NCBI GenBank assembly: GCA_021399435.1
Contig: JAJTUP010000012.1
Coordinates: 744,001 to 808,000 of the forward strand
Length of the DNA stretch: 64,000 bases
Source: Diaporthe sp. PMI_573
Taxonomy: Eukaryota > Ascomycota > Sordariomycetes > Diaporthales > Diaporthaceae
Direction of reading: 5' to 3'
The notes below the pieces were generated by a model. That model made no database searches. It was not told the DNA's origin and saw nothing but the letters and a program-made list of their open reading frames with translations. A program made the translations under genes and the position numbers. Positions 21,398 through 33,491 of this stretch are shown piece after piece; the stretch's first letter is position 1, and every line of letters starts with the position of its first letter.

Positions 21398-21979
21398 ATG
21401 GCATCTCAAGTCCAACCCCTAGGTAAAACCACCCCGCTTCCCCTTCAGGCACTCTCGGCCGGGCCACATTGCTGACAGGCACTGCAGAGCTCGTCGACAA
21501 GTGCGTCGGGTCCAGAATATGGGTCATCATGAAGGGTGACAGGGGTACGTCTGTCCCGTGAACCCGCGAGCAGAAGCTCAAGTCACTGACGCCCGGCGCC
21601 TGTAGAGTTCAGCGGCACGCTGCTGGGATTCGATGACTACGTCAGTATGTCACAGAGATGCCCGCCTCTCATCTTGCTGCGTTCGGAGGAAATATCGCTG
21701 ACCCAACTGGCCGCAGACATTGTTCTGGAAGACGTGACGGAATTGTAAGGCTACGAACTTGGCAGCGGCGTGTCTGCACCCGATGGGGTTTGTGCGTGCT
21801 GACCATGATCTCGCAGCGGCTACGATGGAAACTCGACCAAGTTGTCCAAGATCCTGTTGAACGGCAACAACATTTGCATGGTATGTGCTTGTCTGTTTCC
21901 CCTCTCATGCCAGGCCACCACGCTGACAGGTCTTCAGCTCATTCCAGGAGGCGAGGGACCAGCAGCGGCACAGTCATAG
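21398..21979 (+). CDS. LSM5: U6 snRNA-associated Sm-like protein LSm5
   Basis: Subunit of the Lsm2-8 ring on U6 snRNA and the Lsm1-7 ring in mRNA decay. Six short exons: 21398-21422, 21488-21544, 21606-21644, 21717-21744, 21817-21880 and 21938-21979 (84 aa). All five introns are in phase and have GTNNGN donors and CAG or TAG acceptors. The assembled protein starts MASQVQPLELVDKCVGSRIW. It contains the Sm1 motif (GTLLGFDDYVNIVLEDV) and the Sm2 motif (ILLNGNNICMLIPGG). It matches LSm5 along its whole length, including the GYDGNSTKL insertion that is unlike other LSm paralogues. No single long ORF exists here, so simple ORF calling would miss it. Confidence 0.95.
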
Positions 21980-22438
21980 TATCACTTGGATGTGGATGTG
22001 CAGCGACGGTTGTGTGGCGGTGGTGGGGAGCCCACCTGGCTGCTGAGCAGGTACTGATGCGAAGCCGGTACACTAAAAGGAAGCGGGCAGCAAGGCGCCG
22101 ACAATTGCACAGGAGCAAGGTTCGAGACAATTACAGTTGCATCGTGGTCTCCTGGCCCATATTAAGACGCCATGATGGCCCATCAAATCTACGAGATGAA
22201 CCACAGGCTTGTTGCAAGTGACAGAAGGTGATATGTCCTGTGTGAGCCTGTACCATTCATTCCACTCATGATGCGATTCCCTGAACCCGAGAGACTTTTC
22301 TCTCCCTTGTAGACCACCAACGCCAGAACGACCATTCGAAGCATGCCAAGTTCACCGCCACCGTGTTGGGAAGGTCCCATCACCTACCAGCGAACACTGT
22401 GGAACAGAGATGGGGTGTCCAGATTTGGGACAAGTATT
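21980..22438. other. Convergent intergenic region LSM5/RPB11
   Basis: 459 nt containing the two 3' UTRs. I see nothing else in it. Confidence 0.5.
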
Positions 22439-23674
22439 CTAGAAACCATGACCGTTCATGCCGTCTCCAGCGCCGTTCGTCGAAGGACCGGCGGCGGCCA
22501 TGCGGCGAAGCTCGTACTCGCGGGTGAACTCGCGACCGAGCTGTGCGAAATTGGCGATGAGGTTCTTGCACACCTCGACCATCGCCTCCTTGGGGGTGAT
22601 CTGGCCGTCGGTCTGGACGCGGATGAAGAGCTCAGGCACGTTAGGGTGGGCAACTGTTTTGGTGGCGCAAGCACGTCAGCGGGCGCGTCCTTCGCCTCCA
22701 ACACAACCACCTCCTCCACTGTCCTTCGCAAGGGCGACGGCGGCTTACTCTTATATCCAGCCATTAGGACGTTGGGGTGCTTCTTCAGATGCTCCGAGAC
22801 CAGGTTTCCCAGGGTGTGGTCTTCCTTTTTCAGGGTGAAGTCGGAGCAATTGGACATGCCTGAGATTCAGCTGTCAGACTTCTGCGAGTCGTCTCCTACG
22901 AGGAAACGACGTTGCGATCGCCGAGACGGGGAGTGGACTTACGAGGAAAGGGGGTCTCGGTGATCTTTTTCTCGCCCTCCCCGAGCAAGAAAAGCTCGAA
23001 TCTAGTGGCATAGTCAGCAACGTTGGGTTCATCCTGGCCTTCCAAAGCAGAGGCGCTGGAGGAACGCAGTACCCCTGGGGGACATTGTCATGTTTGGGGT
23101 TCCTTCCCGTCATGGAAGAGTACATTTGATACCAAATGGTGGTACAAGTGTCGAGGCTGGTTTTGGGCAGAGATTGTGACAAAGATCCAAAGACTTTGGC
23201 AGTGACAATGTGATGGTGAATGTTGGTTGCTTTTGGGGGGGAGGGGGGGACTCGAGGTACAAGAACTTCCAAGGCCCTCCATATCTGCTGCCCGCGTTCA
23301 CTTCCAGCATGGCACCAGCCTGGTGCACCTGCGCACCTGGGGAGCCGAGCAGCAGCAACCATGTAAAACCTCGCCGCTGCCCACCCTGGGAGGGCCATGA
23401 TCCCGCATGAATTGCTGTGCTCTGAGCAATTGCCTCCTCTCCTCCTCGCCGCCTCCATATCCCTCCCTGCACAGCCGGTAGAGCCCAGCTCCTGCACATT
23501 CCACTCGGATCGTGCTCTTCGAAAGGACCGACATTGGACAGCCCGTCATATGGAGCTTCCAAGAAGAGAATGGGAGAAACCCGTCCACGCGCGCTGCTCA
23601 ACGAGCGCTCGTGCCATCCTGGTCTCAAGCGAGAGCAAACGAAGGGTTCCCACTGACCTGTCCGGAGCGTTCAT
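22439..23674 (-). CDS. RPB11: RNA polymerase II subunit Rpb11
   Basis: Small alpha-like subunit that pairs with Rpb3 to nucleate Pol II assembly. Exons on the minus strand are 23674-23658, 23001-22943, 22859-22749 and 22653-22439 (133 aa). The first exon encodes only MNAPDR. It is joined across a 656-nt intron to FELFLLGEGEKKITETPFP, exactly the family N-terminus. Later exons give MSNCSDFTLKKEDHTLGNL and AGYKIAHPNVPELFIRVQTDG. The protein ends ELRRM plus a short Gly/Asn tail. The phase is consistent at every junction. The N-terminal exon is distant, but no nearer ATG gives this sequence. The length is slightly above yeast Rpb11 because of the C-terminal tail. Confidence 0.94.
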
Positions 23675-24363
23675 GATGCCGTCCGATGAGAGATACCGGC
23701 TAGAGAAGCAATGGAGCCGGCCAGTCTCAGACGTATAAATGTAGCAAAATCGATCAAAAGGCTCGATGGGTAGCAATGAAGATGGCAGCGACTGGCCTGG
23801 TGATGGAACGTTGATTCTGCCGTTTGACACGTTCGGAAGTGGTTCTCAAAGCCGGAAGTGGACTGGACTGATGAGGGACTGCTGAGGCTCTTCAGCCGCC
23901 ACTAGTGTCATTTTGCAGCCCTGTAGGCCCCCTAGAGAGAGCACGGGCGACCAATCCTTGGTGCTGCAGTGAGTGGAGCCACCAATGATAGGGTGCATAC
24001 CAGCAGTGACTGTAACATTAGAACTTGGGATGTTTTTATATTGGACATTTCGAAATGCCACCACTTATCCACAATATCTGTGACACCCCTCACTCTGCCA
24101 TTCACCGACCCTCATAGCTTTGAGAGCTAATGACCTCATCAGAGGAAATTCCTATCAGGCTAAATGCCAAGGCCATAGATATCAATCTAGTCTATCCCAA
24201 GCCTCTGAACAATAAAAGTTCACTTGATATTCCTGCGAAATGCACCAACACCCAGGCCATGCATCTAAATTGAATTTCCAACACTTTGTACATCCTGCAA
24301 ACTTGAGCCGGACATGCTACTCACCTGCAACCCCCTCTGACCACTGCCGCCCCCCGCCCCCTT
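23675..24363. other. Intergenic region RPB11 promoter / AVT gene 3' end
   Basis: 689 nt with the RPB11 upstream region and the 3' UTR of the transporter gene. No repeats or other genes were seen. Confidence 0.45.
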
Positions 24364-26710
24364 CTAGGAGTGCCCTTTATCACAGTATCCCGGAAGCTTG
24401 GGGCCGTCGTCCCCACTGGCCCAGCTCTGAACAGTCAGAGTCGTAGTATATGCCATGGCAACGACGCCGAATATGCAGAGACAGATGTCGGATATCTTCC
24501 AGAGCGCACTTCTTGCCACGGCGCGGTAGTGCAGCATGGGCTGGATACGCTGTCAGCTGGGTCTCCCAAGTCCACACATTGAGAGGAAGATAACTCACCG
24601 GATAGATGTAGACAAGCGGGATGCAGGCAAAGTTGCCCACCAACGCCACAAACTTGTCCAGATCATCTGCACCAGCCCACGCGATGACGGCACAAAGAAT
24701 GACAAACAAGAAGCGGAAGACGTTCTTCTGCCACTTGATGTACGGGTTGTACTTCCCGCTCCGCGTAAACAGGCCGTTTTCCAGGATCCTGATCGCGGGG
24801 AATATTTGCAGCGGAATAGACAGCATGATTGCAAGCGAGTAAAGGAATTGCACACCGTTGACCAGCTTGCTGTCCTGCGGTAGGTTGAGCAGGACCACAG
24901 TCTCGGTCTTGGATCCGTAGGCAGCATACGAGATGGCGCCCATGACGATGAAGAGGGTCGTGATGATGATCATGACGACGAAGAGGACCTTGGGGAACTT
25001 CTTTGGATTGGCCATCGACTCCTGGATCGGTATAATGAGCCCGATGCCCTCGAAAGTAAATATAGCCGTGCCGATAAAGAGTGTCCAGTCGTTCTTGTTG
25101 AACAGGATGATGTCGGCGAGGCCAAACTTATCGAGCGTCAGCACGTCGTAGTAGAAGAGGTAGCCCAGTCCGAGGATGATGAAGACGTCGGCGATCAAAG
25201 CCGTGAAGCTGAGCTTGTTGATGTCACGGAAGAGGGAGAATGGCAGGAAGATGACCATCTGCATCAGTATCAACCACTTGACCTCGATGTGGGTCTGGCA
25301 ATCCGACACCGCAAGGATGAAGGCCTGGAGATTTTCGGACACGAAGACGATGTAGGCTGCGACGAAGCCGATCTGGCTGACGACAATAGAGAACAGGATC
25401 AGGAAGCGCAGCCATTTTCCGTACAGAATGCCGCCCATGTCACCAAAGGACCCATCCACCTTGAGCCGAGACGTGACGAGCAGGACAAAGCAGTAGTAGC
25501 TGAGAGCGGCGACAAAGAGGAGAACAGCGTTGCTGAAGACCATGCCACCATTGAGGTAAGCCCGAGGGAGGAAGAGCACACCGGTCCCGACGAACGACTT
25601 GAGCAACACGAGGGCTGCGCCCGTGGGACTGGCTTTCCCGCTAGCGCGATGCTTTCTTCTTCTTTTCCTGCGAGAGGGCGTCAGGAGCGCGCTGTCCTCC
25701 ATTGGTTCCCTGTCCATGGAGTCGTCATCGCTCTCCCACTCATCCTCACCTGAGGAGAAGTACTCGCCGGGCCCAAGCACTTCGTCATCCTCCTCGAGCT
25801 CTTCACCGGCGAAATGGCCGTACATGCTCAGGAACTCGAGGAAGCTCGAGGTGAAGACTTGGGGCTGGACCTGGGCACCTCCCTCGTGGAAGTCTCGGCC
25901 CCCTGCATTTGGCGCCGGGCTCCCAACCGCGCGCCGGAGGTAATTCCGCCTGAAGCCGCCGGGGACCTTGATGTTGTTAATATCAAGCACCTCCTCCTCG
26001 GGCTCGGGCCGCGGCACGTTGAAGCTCTTGCTGCGTTGTATCTTGTTCGTAGCCCCCTCGGTCCACTTGTAAACCTGCCGGGTGATGTCTCCGCCCTGCA
26101 ACTGCAAGCTCGAGAACTCCTCATCGTCCACAGCAGCGCTCGCCCCGGTGACAGGCTGCTTGCCCTTGGCGGCCGTGTCGCTGGGCTTCCTGTTCCCCGA
26201 GTCATCGGATTGGTAGGCTGTGTCGGACGGCTGGACGAGATGTCTCTTGATGATCTCAGGGTCCTCGTAGGCTGCGTTGCGGCCTCTATTGTCGAAGGAG
26301 CCATAGTTGGTGGGGGTTGCAGACTGGGGGATCTGCCCGCTGGACGCGCTTGGGGACGACGGCCGCACGGGGGGAGTGCCGAAGCGAGGAGGAGAGGCGC
26401 CGAGGGAGTTGGACAGAGCAGCAGCAAGCGCGGAGGTGCCGGGGCCGAGGACATGGCTGGCCGAGGTCGCGCCGGCGAGGGGCGTCACGTCGTCGCCGGC
26501 ACCGCTGTCGGCGCTCGTATGTACCGATTCGGCTCGGGGGTTCGGAGGGGTGCCGAACAGCTGGCTCGGGATGGGGGAGGCAAGACGGGCGGTGGCCTCG
26601 GCGCGAGGGACGGAGGCGCCATAGGAGCGGCTGCGGAAGGAACCCGGCGAGCCAGGCCTCTGGATGTCCAAGGGGTTTTGGCCGGACTGGTCTCTGCCAC
26701 TATTCGACAT
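24364..26710 (-). CDS. Vacuolar amino-acid transporter, AVT3/AVT4 type (AAAP family)
   Basis: Proton-coupled amino-acid transporter that exports neutral amino acids from the vacuole in yeast relatives. Exons on the minus strand are 26710-24599 and 24540-24364 (762 aa). The 58-nt intron joins LVYIYP to PMLHYRAVARSALWKISD. The first 360 or so residues are a disordered, Ser/Pro-rich cytosolic tail ending in a basic patch RRKRRRKHRASGKASP. About 11 membrane segments follow, starting ALVLLKSFVGTGVLFLPRAY. The FTFEGIGLIIPIQESM segment and DINKLSFTALIADVFI are typical of AVT3/PAT-like carriers. The long N-terminus is usual in filamentous-fungal AVT3. An ORF continuing past 24599 is intron read-through. 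Confidence 0.92.
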
Positions 26711-29253
26711 GATGGGCTACCTGGGGGGGGGTCTAATATCTTTCGGGCTTGGCCAGGACCACCGTCGGGAAGAGATGTGTGAGTGTCGGGTAGCCCGTGT
26801 CGCAATTGTCAGGCCCAATGGCGCAGAATGAGCGAGGCTGGGAGCTTATCAGAGGCTCTGTTGTTGTTATCTCGAGCGTGCGAGGAGCAGCGAGGCAGTC
26901 TGGCCGGGGGAAGAATTAAGTACGGCACAGTGCTCAGGCGGACACAAGACAGGGAAGAGGTCGCAGAGGGTGAGAAAAATTTATTTGGTGCCACGGCTGG
27001 CCATCCGTACGTCACCGCCAGTGAGGTGCAGAGAGGTCGAGCGAGCAGGAGGAGGAGGGTGAGCAGTTACTCCTGCCGGCGAGTCGAGGTGAGGCGAGAA
27101 AAACAAAGCAAAAGGTCGGGTAGCCCGTCCAGGTCCTGGTCCTGCGCACAGCGTCCCTTTTGGCCAGGGATCTGACTCGGCCTACCTTGTGCCACTGCTA
27201 GTGTGGTGCTGCGAGGTGTCAGTGGTGTGTAGAGATAGAGCACCGGCAACAACCTTTTTCACACGCAGGAGCTCGTGATAGGACCTGCCCATTATCGGCC
27301 AAAGCCCAGCTGACGCAGTCTGCCTGGTTGGTCCCCGTCTCGTGCTCATTCCTCCCGATTTCCCCCTCGGTCCTCCCCTTCACCGCGCCGCGACAGGTCG
27401 GCTGAGCCTGTTGTTGCATCATACCTGGGCTGGTCGCAGAGCCGGGCCAAGCATGATTGATTGACTGCCCGCATCTTTAAAAGTACCCAGCATGCTGTGC
27501 ACCAGTCTGCACATCATCACCGACCCACGGAGTGTCGCATCTCGTACAGTATCTAAAGACTGTCTTGTCCCCGCCCAGGTGGGTTTAGGCAGGTGGGCAT
27601 CAACGAGGAGGAGACCCTGTGAAGATCAGCGCCCCGCCCCCCACACGCCATGGGCACATGCGGATTTACTGTAGTGTACCTGTACCGTGCACTCCACGGC
27701 TGTCATCAATGCGTCCACCGGCCGAGATCCAATGCTCTGACAGGTGTCGAGCACTCGCTCCGCCATTTCATGTGATTTTTCCTTCTGCTTACGATTAACA
27801 GTTAATACTCTGCGTAACATCCTCAAGCTTGCAATCAGTAGTCACTGGAGATAAGACCAGTCTCCGACCGGAACAATGTCATCTTTTCTTTTTGTTTTCA
27901 ACACATGACAGATCAAGTATTCTGCGCTGTACCGCCAAACCCGCCGCTACCGAGCTTGTCCACTGGTAGACTATCTTCGAGTAGCACCATCTTTGGGTAA
28001 CCCCGATTGCCCGTGGGGGTCCTTGGGTCATTAACGCCATACCGTGTATTTGTCCTTTAGTTCCTGCCACGCTCTCTCGGTCTTGGAGACCCCATTTTGT
28101 GGCATACAGCTCCATCACATCTTGATGCAGGGTGGGACGGTTCAGATGCCGTGGGGATACTCCACCAGAGATATGAGATGGCCGCCTATCCACAGGTTCA
28201 CATCTCTTGCCAAGCCCGTCAAGCAGCTACCTACTCTTCATTGGAAGACTTGGTGAGTTGTCCGAGATCCAGGACTAGATCTGTATTTGGAGATGTACAT
28301 CACGCCTTTGTGGCAGCACTGGGGTATACTCAACTTCTAATCAAGACACATTCAGGTGGCCAAATGGAAGCAGACACCGAAGAAAGATAGCCCCATCCGT
28401 AGCTCTGTTCAGGAAAGCTTACTACAGTAACCACAGCGAATGTGGGGAAAGCCATGCATGGTTGTAACAGGACTTACATACCTATCCTATAATGCCTAGA
28501 TCACCGATAGTTACAAGTGTCTGATTCACCATCGGCACGTTGACGCCACAATATTCAGACTGGTCGAAAACGCGAGGAAAATGAAGACCGGAATTTTGCA
28601 TATCACTAAATGCAGAATGAGCTTTCCTCCGACTACCAATGGCACTGAGGGGCCTTGCAACTGATACCAGGCGAGCAACGTCAGAGTGTATGAGGAGAGC
28701 CATGCGAGCCATCTCCAGCGAAGAAGTCATGTTCGGCAGCATGAAAACAGCATGGTACATTCCAACACCCTGAAATTGAGAGGACTTGAGCAACGCCTGC
28801 GACAATGCACTACTGGAACCGAAGCTAACATTGATCCAAGGAACCAAAAACGACACAACAAGCAAAGTTGATTGCTTTCGAGACCGTCACTGGCGTGGCA
28901 AGGGCGACATCTCAAGGTGTTCTCGCGGCATGTCTGCATTTGACAGGCGTCGTGTCTTACAGCCACAAGGGAGGGTGACGGCCTCACCCTCATGCCCTAC
29001 TTTCATTCGATCCCGAAGTCCTCGCATCCGAGTCACGGAAATGAGCAATGCAGAAGTTGGCCGTACGGACAAAGACGAGTGACCCACGCGACTTGGTCTT
29101 GGTTTAAATTCTTTGTTGTCCCTCCACGAGGACTCCCGCTGGCCACGACCCTCGCCATATTATGAGCTCCTGGTCTATGTTCAGCGCCGCCTGCAGAGCA
29201 CACGATACCGGTGGAATCAAGACAAATCTGTTCATAATTCCCCACGCCAGCAG
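26711..29253. other. Divergent intergenic region, 2.5 kb
   Basis: A run of nine or so G residues lies at about 26722-26731, just upstream of the transporter ATG. The first 700 nt are pyrimidine- and purine-tract-rich leader sequence. ORFs such as 28482-28865 (minus) lack an ATG start and any recognisable similarity. I see no tRNA or transposon. Confidence 0.4.
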
Positions 29254-31055
29254 ATGAAAAGCAAAAAGGGAGACTCGTCCGCCTCAGATGTCAGTGGCTC
29301 GGGCCACAGCGACAATGGCAACAAGGGCAAAGCTATTGCCAGCGGTGCCGCCAGAGTCTTTAACAAAATGGGTCTCAAGACACGGCCTTCTACGTCAAAA
29401 AGCCCAGCTGAAGAGAGCTCCACGAGATTCCAAATAGTACACACACCTGATAGATCACCCATAGATATGGCCCTACCCGAAGTCCCGACGACGAATGAGG
29501 AGTTCTACGCAGCCATTTCGCGAATAAATGCACACGGGAATCTACATGGACAAAATGGCTCAGTTGAGCGACCAGGTGTCCCTGCCAGCCCCAGAAAGGG
29601 TTCTCAGCAAAGCCCCGAAAGTCCAAGGTAAGTTGTAATGATGTTGAGCGCCCAAAGCTGGGGCCGCCAACCGTCAAGGGTGGAATTCGGGCGCTGAGAA
29701 TAGGCATGAACGTGGCTGACGACGGACAAAACAGTTTGATTCCGCGGACCGTTGTCACCTCTCCAGCCTCGACGGAAATTTTTCTAGGACTCAGGGGCAA
29801 CGATTCCCTGGACAAGACTCGAAAAGGGCCGGACATGTCAGAGACGACACCATCAGCTAACGCCTCAGGGAAGGCCAGACCTGTGTACACGCGACGAGTC
29901 GCAAGCGATGGAGTTCCTCCCCGGCCCCTCTCTGAGCGCCCCTTGATTAAATACTCGAGCACGCGCGCCAGACCAAGCCTCCAGATGCAACATAGTAGCA
30001 TGAGTACGCCAAGCGCGCACTTAGTCTTGCCCATCCTCAGTAGAAATGCTTCCGATAACAGATATGGCCATAACAGGGTCAACTCTGGCGAGAAAATCGG
30101 TCGTAGGAGACCATGTCTACCGCCGAGCGTCGACAGTACTGATGGCGATGACGAAACTCCCAGTCACGGAGCGTCATCTGCCAGGAATATACGAGATGCA
30201 AAGCAGAAAACGCAGGACTCCGGCGCCGGCTCTGCGCTTGTGCAGAATAGTACCAAGTGCTACTTTTGCCAGGAGGATTGCCAACCCGAAGACAACTTAT
30301 GCAGCAAGTGCCAGTCTCGGTTCCAGCCACGAGAAGAAGTATTCGACTACTCCGACTCAGAATATGAGGACATAGAGTTCGATGACTCTCCTACTGTATC
30401 ACCGGATACGGAAATGCCCCGGGGCACTTCCCCAAGACTATCGAAGCGCAGGACCGCTCGACATCCCAGGCCAAGAGAGAAGTCGCGAGGCTGGTCCGAA
30501 TTTTCGTCCATGTCACAACTACAGCAACTGGCCTCGAGATCTGCCAGCACCTCGCCGACCTCTCACATCGCCATGGAACTCAAGGTCGTCCCGCCGCAAG
30601 ACATCAAGATTCGTACAGTCACGTCGCCGACAAGGGCCAGCGCCGGTGACGGCCGCTCGGCCCTGCATCACATCCAGCAGGCACTGAAGCCCCGGACGCC
30701 CGTCAGCCCCGGCGGCCAGGAACGCGACGCCGTCCGCCTGGGAAAGGTGAGGTCGGGCGAGATCAGGCGTGTGGACTACCCCGACATCATAAATCCGAAG
30801 GACTCGTCGCCGGAACAAAAGAGCTCCCAGAGCATTTCCCAGGAGCACCAGGATCAGAGTCGAGATAGTTTGAAGAAATGGCTCAAGTATTACGATGACG
30901 AGGACAAGAGCAGTGAGAGGAATAGTGGTTCTACCTGTTCGAATTTCGCTGATCTCCCCACTGAAGGTCAGAACAGCGCGGTCCCGGGGGCGCCCGGCAC
31001 GTACGACCGTGTTACCTCCATCTATGACTTGTACGCTTCATTTGATGAGACCTAG
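29254..31055 (+). CDS. Hypothetical Ser-rich protein with a four-cysteine motif
   Basis: Exons 29254-29627 and 29735-31055 (564 aa). The 107-nt intron has a GTAAGT donor, a CTGAC branch and an ACAG acceptor. Phase requires this acceptor rather than the TAG at 29703. The protein is largely disordered and rich in Ser, Pro and Arg. One compact Cys cluster, CYFCQEDCQPEDNLCSKC, lies near the middle and resembles a small zinc-binding element. It is followed by an acidic DYSDSEYEDIEFDD. A C-terminal YDRVTSIYDLYASFDE may be a short linear motif. There is no signal peptide or membrane segment. I do not recognise a named family, and function is unknown. Confidence 0.72.
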
Positions 31056-31742
31056 GGCAGGTGCTTTGTCCACATCTTGGCAGCACCACGGCGGCATGTT
31101 TGCTTTCGGGACTGTCCATCAAGAGCTGGTTCAAAACTTCCGTCCAGTGTCAAATATTCCAGGCTCTTGTTCCCTCCTCAGTGTCATGAGCTTCAACAGG
31201 AGCCAGGGAGAGGATACGTCGCTTGGAAGGTTTTTGTATGTAGATATATAATTCTCACGTAGTATTTTAAGCCAAATGCACTATGAATTAGGCCACAAGT
31301 GCACTCAACCACCTCGCAACGATTGACCCTTGAGCAAGCAGATCTGATGTCCCGAGTGCTGCGACGAGATAGTGTACTATAATGTTCACTCCGATCCACA
31401 GCTTGTTATAAATTTTCAATTGTCTCCATCTCGAAGCAGATTTCATTTCTCTTCGAATGGCTTGGATAACTTCCGTGAATGACGACGCCATCCTGATCTT
31501 CGACATGTAAACGTCTCTTCGTAAACGCTGATGTCCAGGTATATGATCACTATGACCACGCAGGCTTCTTCCGCTGTTTGAAGTCCTTGCCCAGTAAGCC
31601 TTTTATAACTGGTACACGCGGTTCCTGGCCCGTATCGGGCAAAGGACCTCATGCGATCTATGTTATGAATCTCTCTAGTTATGGTGGAACTCTCTATGCC
31701 GCTCAAATCACGACCTTGCGCTTCAGATGCGCTTCTCTACTC
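31056..31742. other. Convergent intergenic region
   Basis: 687 nt, AT-richer than its neighbours, containing both 3' UTRs. No other feature was recognised. Confidence 0.45.
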
Positions 31743-32911
31743 TTACGCGACCTTGGTCACGGTCAGCTGCCCCGAGGCACAATCACCCTCTAGCTCGAGC
31801 AGGCCTCCGGCCTCAAGCTTCTTCTTCCATTTCGCGCTTTCGTACCGTGCCAGGATCATAGTCAAGCGGAGGGTCTTCTGATCACTCGACTCGTGCTCGT
31901 CGACCGCTTCAGGTACAGGTGTGAATGTCCATCGCCCGAACGCCCAGTTTAGTATGTGCCTGCTCTCTGGGTGCGGTGGCGTCGGGGTTGCCTGGTCTTC
32001 GTCGGAGCCTCTGAGCGCAGAGGAGGATGACAGGACGGCCTTGATGCGGTAGACCTCATCCTTCGGCGCTGTCTTGAGTAGTTTCTGGAGAGCTGCTGCG
32101 TTGACACTGGAGCCTTTGGGGCCGGTCAGCTCGACTGACAGCACTTCGACCTCAGATTGGTGGTTGTCGTCGTGGGCGTGATCGTGATCGTGGGCGTGGG
32201 CGTGGCCGTTCGGCTCATCATTCATGGACTGAGCTAGGCCGCCATCGATGCCGAAGATGAGGTTCATTGGCACTCGGCCCTTGTTACTCTTCACCCACGC
32301 GGTCTGGACCTCGAGATCGCCAACGCGATCCAAGCAATCGTCGAATCTCCGCTCATCGCAGTTCTCCCACCTGTCCACTACGTCAGTCCTGGCAGATTCG
32401 AGTTGTGGGCGTAAAGAAAACCAAAGATCCCTTACTTATTAAACACAATCAAATCGGTGTACTTGGCCTGTAGTCTAGCCGTGACACTCGTGTCCTCATA
32501 TCCCTTCCAGTTCTCCACGTCGATCACGCTCACAACACCATCCAGGACATATTGCCCCGTTTGGCGGGCCAGGCGGTTGATCTCCATAGCCAGAGTGGCG
32601 GGGAATGCTGAGCCGGAGGTCTCGATGATGATCCGGTCTGGCGTCACTTGAGCCTGCAGCTCCTTCAGCGCCTCGCTGAGCTGGCCGACGAGGTTGCAAC
32701 ATATGCAGCCGTTGAGCATCTCCCGCACACCGGATATGGCGTTTGAAGATGCGAGCTGTGAGTCGACGGCGAGGTCGCCGAATTCATTTTTGAGGAGGGC
32801 GAGTTTGTAGTCCGGGTTGGCTGCTTTTAGTTGGGGGATGAGGTTGAGAATGAGTGTTGTCTTTCCTGAGCCCAGGAAGCCCGTTATGATGGTGATTTGG
32901 ATGGGAGCCAT
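31743..32911 (-). CDS. CobW/COG0523-type G3E GTPase with His-rich metal-binding loop
   Basis: Member of the G3E GTPase metallochaperone family; zinc-related relatives deliver metal to client enzymes. Exons on the minus strand are 32911-32436 and 32370-31743 (367 aa). The 65-nt intron restores IVFNKWE across the junction. The Walker A is GFLGSGKTT (11-19). The metal motif CxCC is C69-I-C71-C72, in NGCICCNLVG. ETSGSAFP corresponds to the switch II/Walker B region and FNK to the guanine-specificity loop. A His/Asp-rich GHAHAHDHDHAHDDNH sits between the GTPase and the C-terminal domain, a feature of zinc-linked members. The short N-terminus has no MetAP-docking extension, so it is not an obvious ZNG1 orthologue. 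Confidence 0.9.
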
Positions 32912-33491
32912 AATGGCCGGCTATGCGTGGTGGATGTGGTGGTGGGTAGCCTGGAAGCTGGTTTCTGTTCTCGAGGGGAAGAAAAGATTTGACGTGGTGG
33001 AAGCGAATCTCTTGACAATTGTCATCCGATCTTACATGAGTCTCGTCAGGCCAGACTGGGTCACCTTGAGGAAAATGACGCGAATAAAGCGCCTGTTTCG
33101 GCGACCGGTTCGGCTAAAAATAATTAAGGTTATCGGTCGCTTATCGCTGGCAGGGCCCCCTGCACTCAGCAACTATCCAGAATGGTCGCTCAAATGAAAC
33201 AACCAGGGTTGTCCTGATGAAGCCTTCACCCAGTCGTTCAGCCACGGGCGGCAGAAGTAGCAGCAGAAATCCAGCTGAACAAGTTCTGTGCCACCCGGGT
33301 GACGTCACAGCTCTTTGCTTGGCCGACTCTCAAGACCTCCTCTCTCTCAATGACTGCCCAAGTGGCCTTTGCAAAGCGAACTTTGCTCTCAAACCTTGAG
33401 GTTGAAACTCAAGAAGCCATATTTGCTGTTTCGCTCGTGACACTCAGAAAATAATAGTCCTGCCCACCTTTTCCAAAGACAAAAGACTACC
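32912..33491. promoter_or_regulatory. Divergent promoter region of CobW-type gene and small conserved gene
   Basis: 580 nt. The stretch near 33100-33150 contains AT-rich sequence (AAAAATAATTAAGG) that could position transcription starts. No zinc-response element is claimed. Confidence 0.35.

Noticed and set aside
24536..26782. Long plus-strand ORFs (up to 322 codons) opposite the AVT-type transporter
   Set aside because: They are antisense shadows of a GC-rich coding exon. The minus-strand frame has membrane segments and family motifs; the plus frame has none.
28482..28865. 127-codon minus-strand ORF in the 2.5 kb intergenic region
   Set aside because: It opens at a TTG rather than an ATG and shows neither codon bias nor similarity. 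A non-coding origin is more likely.
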